A stretch of 64,000 bases of DNA from Schistocerca nitens (taxonomy: Eukaryota; Arthropoda; Insecta; Orthoptera; Acrididae). Below, in pieces: positions 23,766 to 34,441 of this stretch (its first letter is position 1; each line of letters opens with the position of its first letter). Both the position numbers and the translations under genes were made by a program. The DNA is taken from the NCBI RefSeq assembly GCF_023898315.1, contig NC_064622.1, positions 177,588,178 through 177,652,177 of the forward strand. The letters run 5' to 3'. The notes below the pieces were generated by a model that saw nothing but the letters and a program-made list of their open reading frames with translations, ran no database searches and was not told the origin of the DNA.

Positions 23766-24113
23766 AAACTTCCTGGCAGATTAAAACTGTGTGCCGGACC
23801 GAGACTCGAACTCGGGACCTTTGCCTTTCGCGGGCAAGTGCTCTACCAACTGAGCTACCCAAGCACGACTCACGCCCCGTCCTCACAGCTTTACTTCTGC
23901 CAGTACCTCGCCTCCTACCTTCCTACCTGGCAGAAGTAAAGCTGTGAGGACGGGGCGTGAGTCGTGCTTGGGTAGCTCAGTTGGTAGAGCACTTGCCCGC
24001 GAAAGGCAAAGGTCCCGAGTTCGAGTCTCGGTCCGGCACACAGTTTTATTCTGCCAGGAAGTTTCATATCAGCGCACATTCCGCTGCAGAGTGAAAATCT
24101 CATTCTGGCCAAG
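23766..24113. repeat. Fold-back element with tRNA-like arms
   Basis: The two arms are inverted copies of about 150 bp, running from AAACTTCCTGGCAGA (left) to its complement (right). A 10-bp direct repeat TTTAGTGTTG flanks it (23756-23765, 24114-24123), consistent with transposition into the mariner gene's 3' end. Each arm contains a full tRNA-like sequence. A larger relative lies at 58990-59610. Confidence 0.8.
23964..24039 (+). other. tRNA-like cloverleaf inside the fold-back element
   Basis: Folds by eye into acceptor stem GTGCTTG/CCGGCAC (one mismatch), D arm GCTC-AGTTGGTA-GAGC, anticodon arm TTGCC-CGCGAAA-GGCAA, 5-nt variable loop and T arm CCGAG-TTCGAGT-CTCGG. A tRNA-finding program could call it with anticodon CGA, but base 33 is G instead of the invariant U and the short variable loop does not fit tRNA-Ser. 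Repeat-borne and inverted in the other arm (about 23787-23862), so not a working tRNA gene. Confidence 0.7.
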
Positions 24114-25106
24114 TTTAGTGTTGTCTCCTTCAAAGTAGTTCCCTTCTGATTGCACACATTTTTTCCAGCGCTTCTGCCATTGATGGTAACATTTCTGGAA
24201 CTTATCTTCTGTAATATCATCCAAGACCCTCGTCACAGCTTTTTGGACATCTTGTGTTTGAAAATGGTGTCCCTTGACCGCCGTTTTGACTCTTGGAAAT
24301 AGAAAAAAGTCGCATAGAGCGATATCTGGTGAATAAGGTTGCTGTGGTAGTACTGAAATTTGTTTTGAGGTTAAAAATTGCTGTACTGACAGAGCAGTAT
24401 GGAATGGCGCATTATCGTGATGCAGAATCCGATTATCAGCAATGTTGGCACGGACACGAAGAACTCTTTGACGAAGTCTTTCTAAAATTTCTTTGTAGTA
24501 ATATTGGTTAACTGTTTGTCCAAGAGGCACCCACTCTTTATGAACCATTCCCTTGGAATCAAAGAAGCACACAAGCATGCATTTCACTTTTGACTTTGAC
24601 ATGCGAGCTGTTTTTGGCTTGGGTGATCCCTTTGAGCACCATTGCGAACTTTGGAGTTTTGTCTCTGGATCGTACTGAAAAAACTAACTTTCATCACCAG
24701 TGATAACACGGCTCAACAATTCTGGATTGATTTCCGTTTGCTGTAACAGATCGGCTGCCACATTTTTCCGTGTTTCTCGCCGTTGTGGTGTGAGATTTTT
24801 GGGGACCATTTTTTGCACAAATCTTTCTTCAGTTATTATTAGATGAACCGTTTCTCGATTGATGTTCAGTTCATCTGCAATCATTTTCACGGAAAATCTT
24901 CGATCAGATCGTACGAGTTCACGCACCCTGGCCAAGTTGACATCCGTCCGTGAGGTTGATGGTCGTCCACTGCGGTCTTCATCGTCAATATTCGTTCTGC
25001 CTTCACTAATCATTTTATGCCAACGAAAAACTTGAGCTCTTGACATATCCTCCTCTCCAAAAGCCTTCTGAAACTTACCGTAAGTTTTCATTGCATTTTC
25101 ACCCAA
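24069..25106 (-). pseudogene. mariner transposase (DD34D), near-intact, one stop
   Basis: Transposase that would bind the element's TIRs and cut and paste it at TA. Two open parts, 24684-25106 (140 aa) and 24069-24602, are in the same frame. A single TAG at 24684-24686 separates them, at a Trp position in the family (GDES-W-FFQYDPETK). N-terminal helix-turn-helix regions: GKFQKAFGEEDMSRAQVFRW and RRFSVKMIADELNINRETVH. Triad: ITGDES (first D), HHDNAPFH (second D), YSPDIALCDFFLF (third D, 34 residues on). Total is about 345 codons, full length for mariner. The extreme C-terminus past FEGDNTK reads into the fold-back insertion. Confidence 0.92.
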
Positions 25107-25351
25107 TTTAACTCAAAAAGAAATGACATACAATTGCGCAATATTATGCGGTTCCATTTATGTGACGAGAGACACAAACACGTGTTAACTAATCACAGCA
25201 CAACTCACGACTGAGAAATTGCATCGATGTGCCACTTGGACTAGAAGCAGCTCATAGACCAAGGTCAAAGATATGGTGCATATGCAAGCCTGCAGGGTTG
25301 CCACATCTTGCAAAGAAAATAAGTCTCATTACTTTATATTGTCGCACCTCG

Positions 25352-25904
25352 TATTCGGAAGAACAGACACCATGCATTCATGTGATTGATTCGCCTCGTT
25401 GGGCAACGAATCAACCTTCTTCAGTGTGGATGCATGATTACGTCTGACCACCTGTGAGAACCTACAAGTAGTATGGAGGACATTGACATCGGCAGGGACG
25501 TAGTGGGTTACACAACTGCCTAGTAAGCAGGAGATCTTCCTTTCCTTTCCTTTCGTTTCCTTTCGTTTCCGCCCCTCTACCTTCATGGTTCGCCAATACT
25601 GTGAGAGGACGATGGATTTCATGAATACTATACAGCTTCGGTTATAGTTATAGGATGTGAAAAGTAATATACAGAAAGGCCGTAATCAAAGGAAAAGGAT
25701 AGTTGGCAAGTTGGTGCCTATGAACACAGAAAAAACAGAAAACACAGAAGTCTCAAGAACCTACATAGAATACAATTATTGCTCGCTGTTGCAGCGGCAG
25801 CAACGGGAATGTCCTTTCTCAAGTTGCGATCTTTGCATAAGCAAACTAACGAACCTGGGCTGTCTCACAATTCCTAAAAATGTACTAGAATTTGTCCCTC
25901 TCTC
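25352..25904. other. Unassigned DNA with TTTCC-rich tract
   Basis: 25527-25570 is a short TTTCC/TTTCG tandem run. No gene recognised. Confidence 0.45.
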
Positions 25905-26055
25905 TCCCGTGAGAGGTAGTTTAAAGCTTCTTGATAGAAATGCATAAAACTTCTCTCCAGCTTGGTTCATTCTGAGGGATATAGAGCTTCCCTCCTTTCT
26001 TTGTTCCAATTTTCTCTTTAGTAAACATATTTGGTCATAACATTCAGTCATTCAG
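25905..26055 (-). mobile_element. hAT fragment
   Basis: The sequence (GGTAGTTTAAAGCTTCTTGA ... TTTGGTCATAACATTCA) parallels 30475-30650 inside the larger hAT element at 29609-33657. It is therefore a short piece of the same family. Confidence 0.6.
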
Positions 26056-26186
26056 AACATTGTCACCGACCTTCCAACGATATAAACCAGTCCAGGCGAC
26101 AGCAGCGTCACTTGGCGAGGAATGACTGCTAGTCAGATACATGCACGGTGCATGTAGTGTCAGTGAGCGTGCTGTCCGTGTGGAGA

Positions 26187-27002
26187 ATGGGGAAGGCCCG
26201 CCATCTATCCGAGTTCGACAGAGGGTGGATTGTGATAGCCCGGAGACTCGGTAAGAGCTTTTCGAAAATAAATGACTTGCCGGGTGTTCGAGGATTGATG
26301 ATGTGAGCGACTTAAACACGTGGCGAAACAAAGGTGAAACCACGTCCTGGACGTACTGGTGTTGGTTGGCCACCCCTCATGACAGATGTCGGACGTCGTA
26401 GGCTGGGCCGACTAGTAAAACAGCACAGTCGGCGAATTGTGGCGGTATTGACATCAGACTTGAATGCTGGGCAGAGTAAAAGTGTGTCTGAACATACAGA
26501 GTACCGAACACTCCTAACGATGGGCCTCCGCAGTCGACGACCCATGCAGTCAACACCACGACATTGGCAACTATGACTGAAATGGAAACGTGACCATCGA
26601 CACTGGACGTTGGTGCAGAGGCAGAGTGTTGCATGGTCTGATGAATCGCGATACATTCCTCATCATGCCGATGGGAGAGCGGGAATCCGTCGTCTTCCAG
26701 GGGAATAACTCCTTGCACTTATATTGCGGGGTGGAGATAAGGTGGCGGCGGCGGCTGCATTAAGTTCTGGTGAACATTCACTTGGGCATCCATGGGTCCA
26801 CTGGAGCTCGTGCAAGGCACCATGAAGGCCAAACAGAATCGTACGTTGGCTGCCGACCACGTACAACCTTTCATGACGATCATGTTTCCCGACGGCTGTG
26901 GCATTTTTCAACAAGATACTGCGCCATGTCACAAGGCCACGAATGTGGTGGAATGGTTCGAGGAACAATGTCTAGTTCCAATTGATGTGCTGGCCCCCTA
27001 GA
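26187..27002 (+). pseudogene. Tc1-like transposase, 3'-truncated
   Basis: Starts MGKARHLSEFDRGWIVIARR at 26187, a Tc1 N-terminal domain, then TGVGWPPLMTDVGRRRLGRL and GLRSRRP. After frameshifts come SVAWSDESRYIPHH (first D) and DGCGIFQQDTAPCHKATNVV (second D); the copy ends before the catalytic E, at VPIDVLAP. Several frameshifts and one early stop are visible. No convincing TIRs were found. Confidence 0.75.
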
Positions 27003-27229
27003 CATAAGTCATTGCTTGGTTACAGGTAACGTCAACTGTTTCCAGTGATCAACACCCGATGTTGCAAGCACGTTTATTAGTACGTGGATTAATCGCTGAC
27101 TTGTCTCATGCAATTGCACTGTACACAAATCGACTTAGGGCCTGATACTTGCGACCGGCAGAGGCTTAGAAGGCCGGTGACACTACAACGGGGGGAGGGG
27201 GGGGGGGGAGGCGGGCGGCAATTCTTCAT
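27003..27229. other. Unassigned; G-rich run
   Basis: 27190-27220 is a dense G tract (runs of 6 and 12 G), a possible G-quadruplex. Nothing else recognised. Confidence 0.5.
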
Positions 27230-27606
27230 GAAGTTGACGACGGCGCTTATGTCCGTACGAGAGATGTAGATGCAACATTGAATATTGACGACAGGACTTC
27301 GTGGCAATTTTGAGGACGAGCTGTATCCATACCATTTACAGCGTGTACAGGCACTATTACCTGCTGATTTCCCTGCATGGGTACTCATCTGCGAATAAAT
27401 TATTCAACAAAGTGTCAACCCTAATTTTAGTGCGACGGTGCTGTTCACAGGTGTCGTTTCGACGAGATCAGATTGTAATTTTTCACAATCGACATGTACG
27501 GACAGACGTCAATCGTCACGCAACTGTTGAAGCAAGTCGTCAACAAAGATTTTCTGACAGTGTTTAGACCGGCGTTGTTGGTGGTTTGTTTGGTAGGGCC
27601 TCAGTT

Positions 27607-27807
27607 CAAATGGTTCAAATGGCTCTGAGCACTATGCGACTTAACTTCTGAGGTCATCAGTCGCCTAGAACTTAGAACTAATTTAACCTAACTAACCTAA
27701 GGACATTACACACATCCATGCCCGAGGCAGGATTCGAACCTGCGACCGTAGCGGTCGCTCGGCTCCAGACTGTAGCGCCTAGAACCGCACGGCCACTCCG
27801 GCCGGCC
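27607..27807 (-). repeat. SINE family A (tRNA-derived)
   Basis: Flanked by a 10-bp TSD GGCCTCAGTT. The minus strand has the family-A head (GGCCGGCC, A-box region, B box GGTTCGAATCC) and the tail ending GCTCAGAGCCATTTGAACCA. Confidence 0.93.
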
Positions 27808-27913
27808 GGCCTCAGTTACTTCCACCCAGGCTAAACGGGCAAAGTTATCATAATTTCGTAGAGAATGTTGTAACTGATCTGTTAGCGGAGATGCCGTTAA
27901 CCATGTGACAAAA

Positions 27914-28121
27914 AAATGGTTCAAATAGCTCTGAGCACTATGGGACTTAACATCTGAGGTCATCAGGCTCCTAGAACGTAGAACTACTTAAACCTAACTA
28001 ACCTAAGAACCTAAGGACATCACACACATCCATGCCCGAGGCAGGATTCGAACCTGCGATCGTAGCGGTCACGCGGTTTCCGACTGAAGCGCCTAGAACC
28101 GCACGGCCACACCGGCCGGCT
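27914..28121 (-). repeat. SINE family A
   Basis: TSD CCATGTGACAAAA / CCATGTAACAAAA (one mismatch). It contains a short internal duplication of CTAACCTAAGAA relative to other copies. Confidence 0.93.
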
Positions 28122-28178
28122 CCATGTAACAAAACATGTATTTCATGCACGATGGAAATTAATGTCCATCGGCTTCTA

Positions 28179-29480
28179 CGAGTGTCACTCCAAAAGAAAT
28201 GCACGCTATTTTTTAAAAAAAAATCCATCTTTTATTCTACATGTTTGAAAGTTTTACAGTGTGTAGATACATCCTTCAGCAACAATATTTTCATTTCTCC
28301 ACATAATTTCCATCCCTCTCAACTGCCTTACGCCATCTTGGAACCAGCGCCTGTATACCCGCACGGTAAAATTCTGCACCAACCTGTTGGAGCCGCTGTT
28401 TGGCAGCGTGCACAAGGGAGTCATCATCTTCAAACCTTGTTCCACGAAGAGAGTCTTTCAGTTTCCCAAAGAGATGATAGTCACATGGCGCCAGCTCAGG
28501 ACTGTACGGCGGGTGTTTCAGTGTTGTCCATCCGAGTTTTGTGATCGCTTCTATGGTTTTTTGACTGACATGTGGCCGTGCATTGTAGTGCAACAGCAAA
28601 ACATTATGCTTTTGCGGATGTGGTCGAACACGACTCAGTCGAGCATGAAGTTTCTTCAGAATTTATGGTGGTTCCACTTGGCATGATGTTCACAAGCAAG
28701 GGTCCTTCGGAATCTAAAAACACCGTAGCCATAACTTTTCCAGCAGAAGGTGTGGTTTTGAATTTTTTTTCTTGGGTGAATTTGCATGATTCCACTCCAT
28801 GGATTGCCTCTTCGTCTCTGGTGAAAAATGATGGAGTCATGTTTCATCACCTGTCACAATTCTTCCAAGAAATTCATCTCCACCATTCTCGTACTGTTCC
28901 AAAAGTTCGCTGCATACCGTTTTTTTTTTTTTTTTTTTAGCCACTGTCAACATCGTGGGAACCTACCTCTCACAAACCTTTTTTAACGCCAACACTTTCA
29001 GTGCTCTGCAAACACTTCCTTCCCCTATCCCAACGTAGCGTGACAATTCGTTCATTGTGATGCGTCTGTCAGCAGTCACCAATTCGTTAACTCTCTACAC
29101 ATTGTCTGGAGTGTGTGCAGCACGAGGTCTGCCGCTGCGAGGACAATCCTCAATATTTCCGTGCCACTTTCATCACCGACTAACTGTGCTGCGATCGACA
29201 GCAGCATCTCCAAACACCTTTTTCAACCTCTTGTGGATGTTTCCCACTGTCTCGTTTTCACAGCACAGGAATTCTATGACAGCACGTTGCTTCTGACGAA
29301 CGTAAAGTGTAGCAGCCATCTTGAAGACATGCTGTAACGGCGCCACTCACGGGAACAGGTTGAACCAAGTTTGAAAACAAGCGGAAGGGATGTAACTACA
29401 CACTGTAAAACTTTCATACATGCAGAATGAAAATTGTATTTTTACAAAAATAGTGTGCATTTCTTTTGGAGTGACCCTCG
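28179..29480 (-). mobile_element. mariner transposon, full length
   Basis: TIRs: left CGAGTGTCACTCCAAAAGAA, right complement CGAGGGTCACTCCAAAAGAA, with TA on both sides (28177-28178, 29481-29482). At 1302 bp it has canonical mariner size. Confidence 0.93.
28291..29319 (-). pseudogene. mariner transposase (DD34D), broken
   Basis: Starts MAATLYVRQKQRAVIEFL at 29319. N-terminal helix-turn-helix domains (VGNIHKRLKKVFGDAAVD, then RRITMNELSRYVGIGEG) are followed by a run of T at 28920-28939 that disrupts the frame. Then IVTGDET (first D), with TGA in place of the following Trp, and LLLHYNARPHVS, where the second catalytic D is replaced by Y. YSPELAPCDYHLF keeps the third D. The C-terminal 102 codons (28291-28599) are open. 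Confidence 0.88.
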
Positions 29481-29984
29481 TAAATAACAGATTCGGTGAC
29501 AGATGAATAGGTAGAGATGAACCAACTGGCTGGCCTCCACGGTCTCCGGACCTAAAGCCACTGGACTTTTATTTGTGGGTGCGTTTGAAAGCTCTCGTAT
29601 ATCGAAGCTAGGATTGCCACATTTTTTAATAAGGAAAAAGGGACATTAGCCTAAAAATATAGGATTTTTCACAAAAATAAGGGACAGTTCATAAAAACTC
29701 TGAATTCTGTTGCATTATAATTGGTTTCATTAACAGAATGAGATAATTACTGAAATACGTAAGAGAAATTTACACCCTTTTAACAAGACACACAGTAGAG
29801 TGCATTAGGTCCGACGCAACATGCAGATAATACTTGACCTAGCTGACTTTGAAATTGCATTGTGTAACTGTATCATTCGACAGAACTCCCTACAAAACAT
29901 GGTCATGTTTATAGTAATTAGTAGTATCTACTGAACCTCTTTATGCTGTCTATTTGTTAGGCATTCAGGAGAAAATGCGTTCAA

Positions 29985-30175
29985 GTGGTGGTAGTAAGTT
30001 CCTATGGGACCAAATTGTTGAGGTCATCGGTCCCTAGGCTTACACATTACCTAATCTAACTTAAACTAACTTACGCTAAGGACAAGACACACACCCATGC
30101 CCGAGGGAGGACTCTAAACCTCCGACGTGGGAGCCAAGCGAACCGTGGTCAGACCGCACAGCTACCCCACGCGGC
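29985..30175 (-). repeat. SINE family B (tRNA-derived)
   Basis: Perfect 11-bp TSD AATGCGTTCAA (29974-29984, 30176-30186). The minus strand begins with a GCCGCGTGGGGTAGC-type head, has a degraded B box, and ends with GGTCCCATAGGAACTTAC. A second copy lies at 56881-57066. Confidence 0.88.
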
Positions 30176-30399
30176 AATGCGTTCAACAAATGCATTTGAC
30201 CCAGGAACGCTCATTACAAAATACAGAAGATTTTTTCTAATTTTGTTAATTTCTGTTGTCCGTCCGTCATAACTTGTAACCACTGACAACCACTTGTTTG
30301 AGGCATCTTCTGTACTCTCCAAAATACTGGCAGCAGTGTTCCCGAGCCAAAACTCTTCATATCAATTATTTCAGTTAAGTGGAGGGATTTCACACCAGC

Positions 30400-31743
30400 T
30401 TCCAGGGAAGAATCTATGCTTCTGTTTCAACCACAAAAATTGTGGCTTCGCTGCAACATCCTACGATTTTTGAAGGTAGTTTAAGGCTCCTTGATAGAAC
30501 TGCATAAACTTCGCTCCAGCTTTGCTCTTTCTGAAAGGGGGAGAGCTTCCATGGCATTCTTAACTGCAATTACGAAGACCTAGGCTTTCTCCTTTGTTCC
30601 AGTGTTCTCTTCATTAAGCACATTTCGTCATAAGATTCAATCATAGAAATAGTGTCTCTTCCTAAGATCTTAAGCACTGAACAAAAATCTTAGCTACATT
30701 GCTGAAGAATAGTAAATGGATTTCTAGAAATAGATCCTTAAGTTTATTTTCTGTATCAAAGTACTTCTTCAGACCTTTGGAATAGCCCTCTGCCAGTGAT
30801 CTGAACTAGCATGTTATGGCAAGCCGGTTGTGGATTAATCTTTCCACAGCACGTTATAAAGAAACCCAGCGAGTTATAACGTGTTTGTCTTCACCTAATC
30901 AGCATATAAAAAACTTCTTCGCATCTTCGTGGCGCTTCGCAGACATGGAAAAATGACACTGTAGTTTCAGAATAACATTTCTCTGTCTGTCAATCAGTTG
31001 CATGCCTGATTGTATTATGGACAACATAAACTGAGCAATTTCATTTCAAAATTCTGCGATATGCATCATGAAGGAGCTTAGAAACAGAATTGTGCTTACC
31101 GTAATAGATGCTACTGTTGTCTGCAGTTCAGGCAGTAACCTTGTCTAAAGAGAGGCTATTTTCACTAAATGCTTTAATGACGCACTCATGAATTGAACTT
31201 GCGGTTTCGTTGGCACTTTTATAAAAGTTCAGCAACTTCTTTGTACACCACTCGTAGCTGTAAAGTACCTTACACAGAGAGAGACATTTTGCGATTACTT
31301 TTATTGCTGGCATCTATTGCAATTGAAAAGAAACAGTTTTTAGAAACAAGTTCGATCACAACACCTTTTAGAGACTTTGGAGCCGATATATCATGCACCA
31401 AACTTTCTCTTCGTACTCCCACACGAAACAATGTTAGCAACATTGGAATCCCCAAATAATAAGGTAAGTTTATTCGAGCAATTCATGCTGGCGTAACTGT
31501 GGTTATGTTGTACACGGTAGTTAGTTCTGATGCAGTCACTTCATCTTGCTGTGTTTCAGAGGTCACTTGATTAGAAAAATACGAATCCAGATTTTTCGTT
31601 TTATTTTGTGATGTTGTACTTCCTATATGGGTTTTAGTTCTAGAATTTTGCCTAAGATCTGACTCGCCGCCATGAGATGCAGAGAATTCGCACGCACAGA
31701 TGGAACATCGGACTTTACAGCATTGTCCAACAACAGATTTCAC
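30400..31743 (-). pseudogene. hAT transposase, broken
   Basis: 31483-31743 encodes a BED-like zinc-finger start (CSICACEFSASHGGESDLRQ, with C-x2-C and later H). 31128-31455 carries the VSKNCFFSIAIDASNKSNRK block that precedes the RNase-H-like core. Further pieces towards 30400 are in mixed frames. The C-terminal dimerisation region is not recognised. Many frameshifts. Confidence 0.65.
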
Positions 31744-31972
31744 TCACGTGGAATGACGATTCCCAGCTATTTTGATAGGACGTTATTCGTTTAACTTTCT
31801 TCGTACGAGCTGTATTGATTGAACTTTTTTCAGAAGCTGACATCTTAATACGGATGTCTTCGATAAGCTTTGATAGTTTCACAATTTGCGTAGAATCAGT
31901 CCCAAACAGCGTGAAAAATTACGTGGAAAACTGAAAGGGAAGACCTACGGAAGTGCGCCGCAGAAGACGAGA

Positions 31973-33401
31973 TATACACTCCTGGAAATTGAAATAAGAA
32001 CACCGTGAATTCATTGTCCCAGGAAGGGGAAACTTTATTGACACATTCCTGGGGTCAGATACATCACATGATCACACTGACAGAACCACAGGCACATAGA
32101 CACAGGCAACAGAGCATGCACAATGTCGGCACTAGTACAGTGTATATCCACCTTTCGCAGCAATGCAGGCTGCTATTCTCCCATGGAGACGATCGTAGAG
32201 ATGCTGGATGTAGTCCTGTGGAACGGCTTGCCATGCCATTTCCACCTGGCGCCTCAGTTGGACCAGCGTTCGTGCTGGACGTGCAGACCGCGTGAGACGA
32301 CGCTTCATCCAGTCCCAAACATGCTCAATGGGGGACAGATCCGGAGATCTTGCTGGCCAGGGTAGTTGACTTACACCTTCTAGAGCACGTTGGGTGGCAC
32401 GGGATACATGCGGACGTGCATTGTCCTGTTGGAACAGCAAGTTCCCTTGCCGGTCTAGGAATGGTAGAACGATGGGTTCGATGACGGTTTGGATGTACCG
32501 TGCACTATTCAGTGTCCCCTCGACGATCACCAGTGGTGTACGGCCAGTGTAGGAGATCGCTCCTCACACCATGATGCCGGGTGTTGGCCCTGTGTGCCTC
32601 GGTCGTATGCAGTCCTGATTGTGGCGCTCACCTGCACGGCGCCAAACACGCATACGACCATCATTGGCACCAAGGCAGAAGCGACTCTCATCGCTGAAGA
32701 CGACACGTCTCCATTCGTCCCTCCATTCACGCCTGTCGCGACACCACTGGAGGCGGGCTGCACGATGTTGGGGCGTGAGCGGAAGACGGCCTAACGGTGT
32801 GCGGGACCGTAGCCCAGCTTCATGGAGACGGTTGCGAATGGTCCTCGCCGATACCCCAGGAGCAACAGTGTCCCTAATTTGCTGGGAAGTGGCGGTGCGG
32901 TCCCCTACGGCACTGCGTAGGATCCTACGGTCTTGGCGTGCATCCGTGCGTCGCTGCGGTCCGGTCCCAGGTCGACGGGCACGTGCACCTTCCGCCGACC
33001 ACTGGCGACAACATCGATGTACTGTGGAGACCTCACGCCCCACGTGTTGAGCAATTCGGCGGTACGTCCACCCGGCCTCCCGCATGCCCACTATACGCCC
33101 TCGCTCAAAGTCCGTCAACTGCACATATGGTTCACGTCCACGCTGTCGCGGCATGCTACCAGTGTTAAAGACTGCGATGGAGCTCCGTATGCCACGGCAA
33201 ACTGGCTGACACTGACGGCGGCGGTGCACAAATGCTGCGCAGCTAGCGCCATTCGACGGCCAACACCGCGGTTCCTGGTGTGTCCGCTGTGCCGTGCGTG
33301 TGATCATTGCTTGTACAGCCCTCTCGCAGTGTCCGGAGCAAGTATGGTGGGTCTGACACACCGGTGTCAATGTGTTCTTTTTTCCATTTCCAGGAGTGTA
33401 T
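31973..33401 (-). mobile_element. Tc1-type transposon with D,D,32,E spacing, nearly intact
   Basis: TIRs: left TACACTCCTGGAAATTGAAA, complement of right TACACTCCTGGAAATGGAAA, with TA ends. The element (1.43 kb) sits inside the hAT and is the best-preserved Tc1-type copy here. Confidence 0.92.
32132..33154 (-). pseudogene. Tc1-type transposase (DD32E by count), one stop
   Basis: Start chosen at MPRQRGREPYVQLTDFERGR (33154), because upstream codons of the long frame belong to the 5' UTR. Order: helix-turn-helix (RIVGMREAGWTYRRIAQHVG), second helix-turn-helix (DTVAPGVSARTIRNRLHEAG), WRRVVFSDESRF (first D), TPGIMV, then one TGA (Trp in the family MVWG) near 32561. The rest is open: VIVEGTLNSARY, LLFQQDNARPHVS (second D), WPARSPDLSPIEHVWDW (E). 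Second D and E are 32 residues apart, against 34 in ordinary Tc1. Total about 340 codons. All three catalytic residues are present. Confidence 0.92.
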
Positions 33402-33860
33402 AACCCAGCATACTCAACTTTACCAAAGAATGGCGAGACATCACGAGATTTCCTTCTTCTGAGGCCCCATATAGAAAAAAAATACTGGAGCTACTGTGAA
33501 CTTCAACGGCGTTCAAATCAAATATAAATTTTAAATTATTGGGAGACAAAAAAGACAAACGCTACTTTTTACGGGAGGACATTTCAAAATACGGGAGGCA
33601 TGATTTTCACCTCAAATTCAGGATGTCCCGTGCAATACGGGACAGGTGGAAACCCTAATGGAAACCCAGTACAATATGTCCAGGGTTCGTGCCCGTATTA
33701 TGGAAGGCTCCGAAACCACACGCAATACTCCAGGAATACATCAGCGGCATCCTAGTTTCAATACGACGGCGGGTTCATGCATGCATCAGTGCCCACGGAG
33801 GACATACTGAATATCTCTTGTCAGTAAGAGTTGCTGGCATATTCTGTTGTATTTCTCCCA

Positions 33861-34245
33861 ACCCCTCAGTTCATCTTTTGGTCTCCCCCTCTCTAACCTT
33901 GGCCTTGTTTATTGTCATTGCAAACGAAACCTTGATTGGCAATTGAAGTCACTTAAAATGAGCGGGAAAATTGGCTCTGAGACCTCCACCTACTGAGAAT
34001 AGTAGCTTCAAGGAGAGTATTTCGAATAGTTTTATTCTGTGAACGGGTTCCTATTCCGTAAGTATTATTCTAATAATAAGCTGATAATCCACAAATACCA
34101 TCTGCAAGGAAGAAAACAAAATAGCTCACTGTTGTATACAATTTTTTGTTTAAACTTGTGTATCAGGAGGGAGAATGTATATAGGAGAAAAATTTTGTCT
34201 AATGGTTTAAATGCCATGCCATCGTAGTTACAACTGACTGCGAGG
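33861..34245. other. No recognised feature
   Basis: AT-rich DNA, nothing recognised. Confidence 0.35.
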
Positions 34246-34441
34246 AGCCGGCCGGAGTGGCCGGGCGGTTCTAGGCGCTTCAGTCTGGAACCGCCCGACC
34301 GCTACGGTCGCAGGTTCGAATCCTGACTCGGGCATGGATGTGTGTGATGTCCTTAGCTTAGTTAGGTTTAAGTAGTTCTAAGTTCTAGGGGACTGATGAC
34401 CACAGATGTTAAGTCCCATAGTGCTCAGAGCCATTTTTGAA
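34246..34441 (+). repeat. SINE family A
   Basis: Complete: GCCGGCCGGAGTGGCC head, B box GGTTCGAATCC, tail ending GCTCAGAGCCATTTTTGAA. Confidence 0.92.

Larger units (their letters stand above)
23692..25351 (-). mobile_element. mariner transposon, best-preserved copy in the window
   Basis: Left end AGAGATGCGACAATAAAGTA and the complement of the right end CGAGGTGCGACAATATAAAG match over ~30 bp, with TA at 23690-23691 and 25352-25353. Without the 348-bp fold-back insertion (23766-24113) the element is about 1.3 kb, the normal mariner length. Confidence 0.93.
29609..33657 (-). mobile_element. hAT transposon with 8-bp TSD
   Basis: Ends TAGGATTGCCAC (left) and complement TAGGGTTTCCAC (right), flanked by imperfect 8-bp duplications ATCGAAGC / ATGGAAAC (6 of 8). 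The 8-bp TSD and the TAGG/TGCCA-type ends mark hAT. Without the nested SINE and Tc1 it is about 2.4 kb. Confidence 0.8.
27230..33860 (+). mobile_element. DD41D transposon remnant, host of a deep nest
   Basis: Plus-strand pieces of one DD41D-type transposase are scattered between later insertions: ALLPADFPAWVLICE and CTDRRQSS near 27360-27510 (first-D region, degraded), the LLPPRLNGQSYHNFVENVV block at 27826-27880, FMHDG (second D) near 28147, WPPRSPDLKPLDFYLWVRL (third D, present) near 29535-29590, and a C-terminal NTPGIHQRHP block after 33658. It was hit by SINEs (27607-27807, 27914-28121), a mariner (28179-29480) and a hAT (29609-33657). Neither outer TIR was identified, so the ends are approximate. 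Confidence 0.65.

Noticed and set aside
23787-24039. Functional tRNA-Ser(CGA) gene pair
   Set aside because: Base 33 is not U, the variable loop is too short for tRNA-Ser, and both copies are arms of a mobile fold-back element.
26312-26718. Minus-strand open frames of 113-114 codons
   Set aside because: Shadows of the plus-strand Tc1 transposase remnant at 26187-27002.
28032-28544. 170-codon plus-strand open frame
   Set aside because: It runs from a SINE across a mariner TIR into antisense mariner sequence, so it is a composite chance frame.
32619-33403. 143- and 156-codon plus-strand open frames
   Set aside because: Shadows of the minus-strand Tc1-type transposase at 32132-33154.
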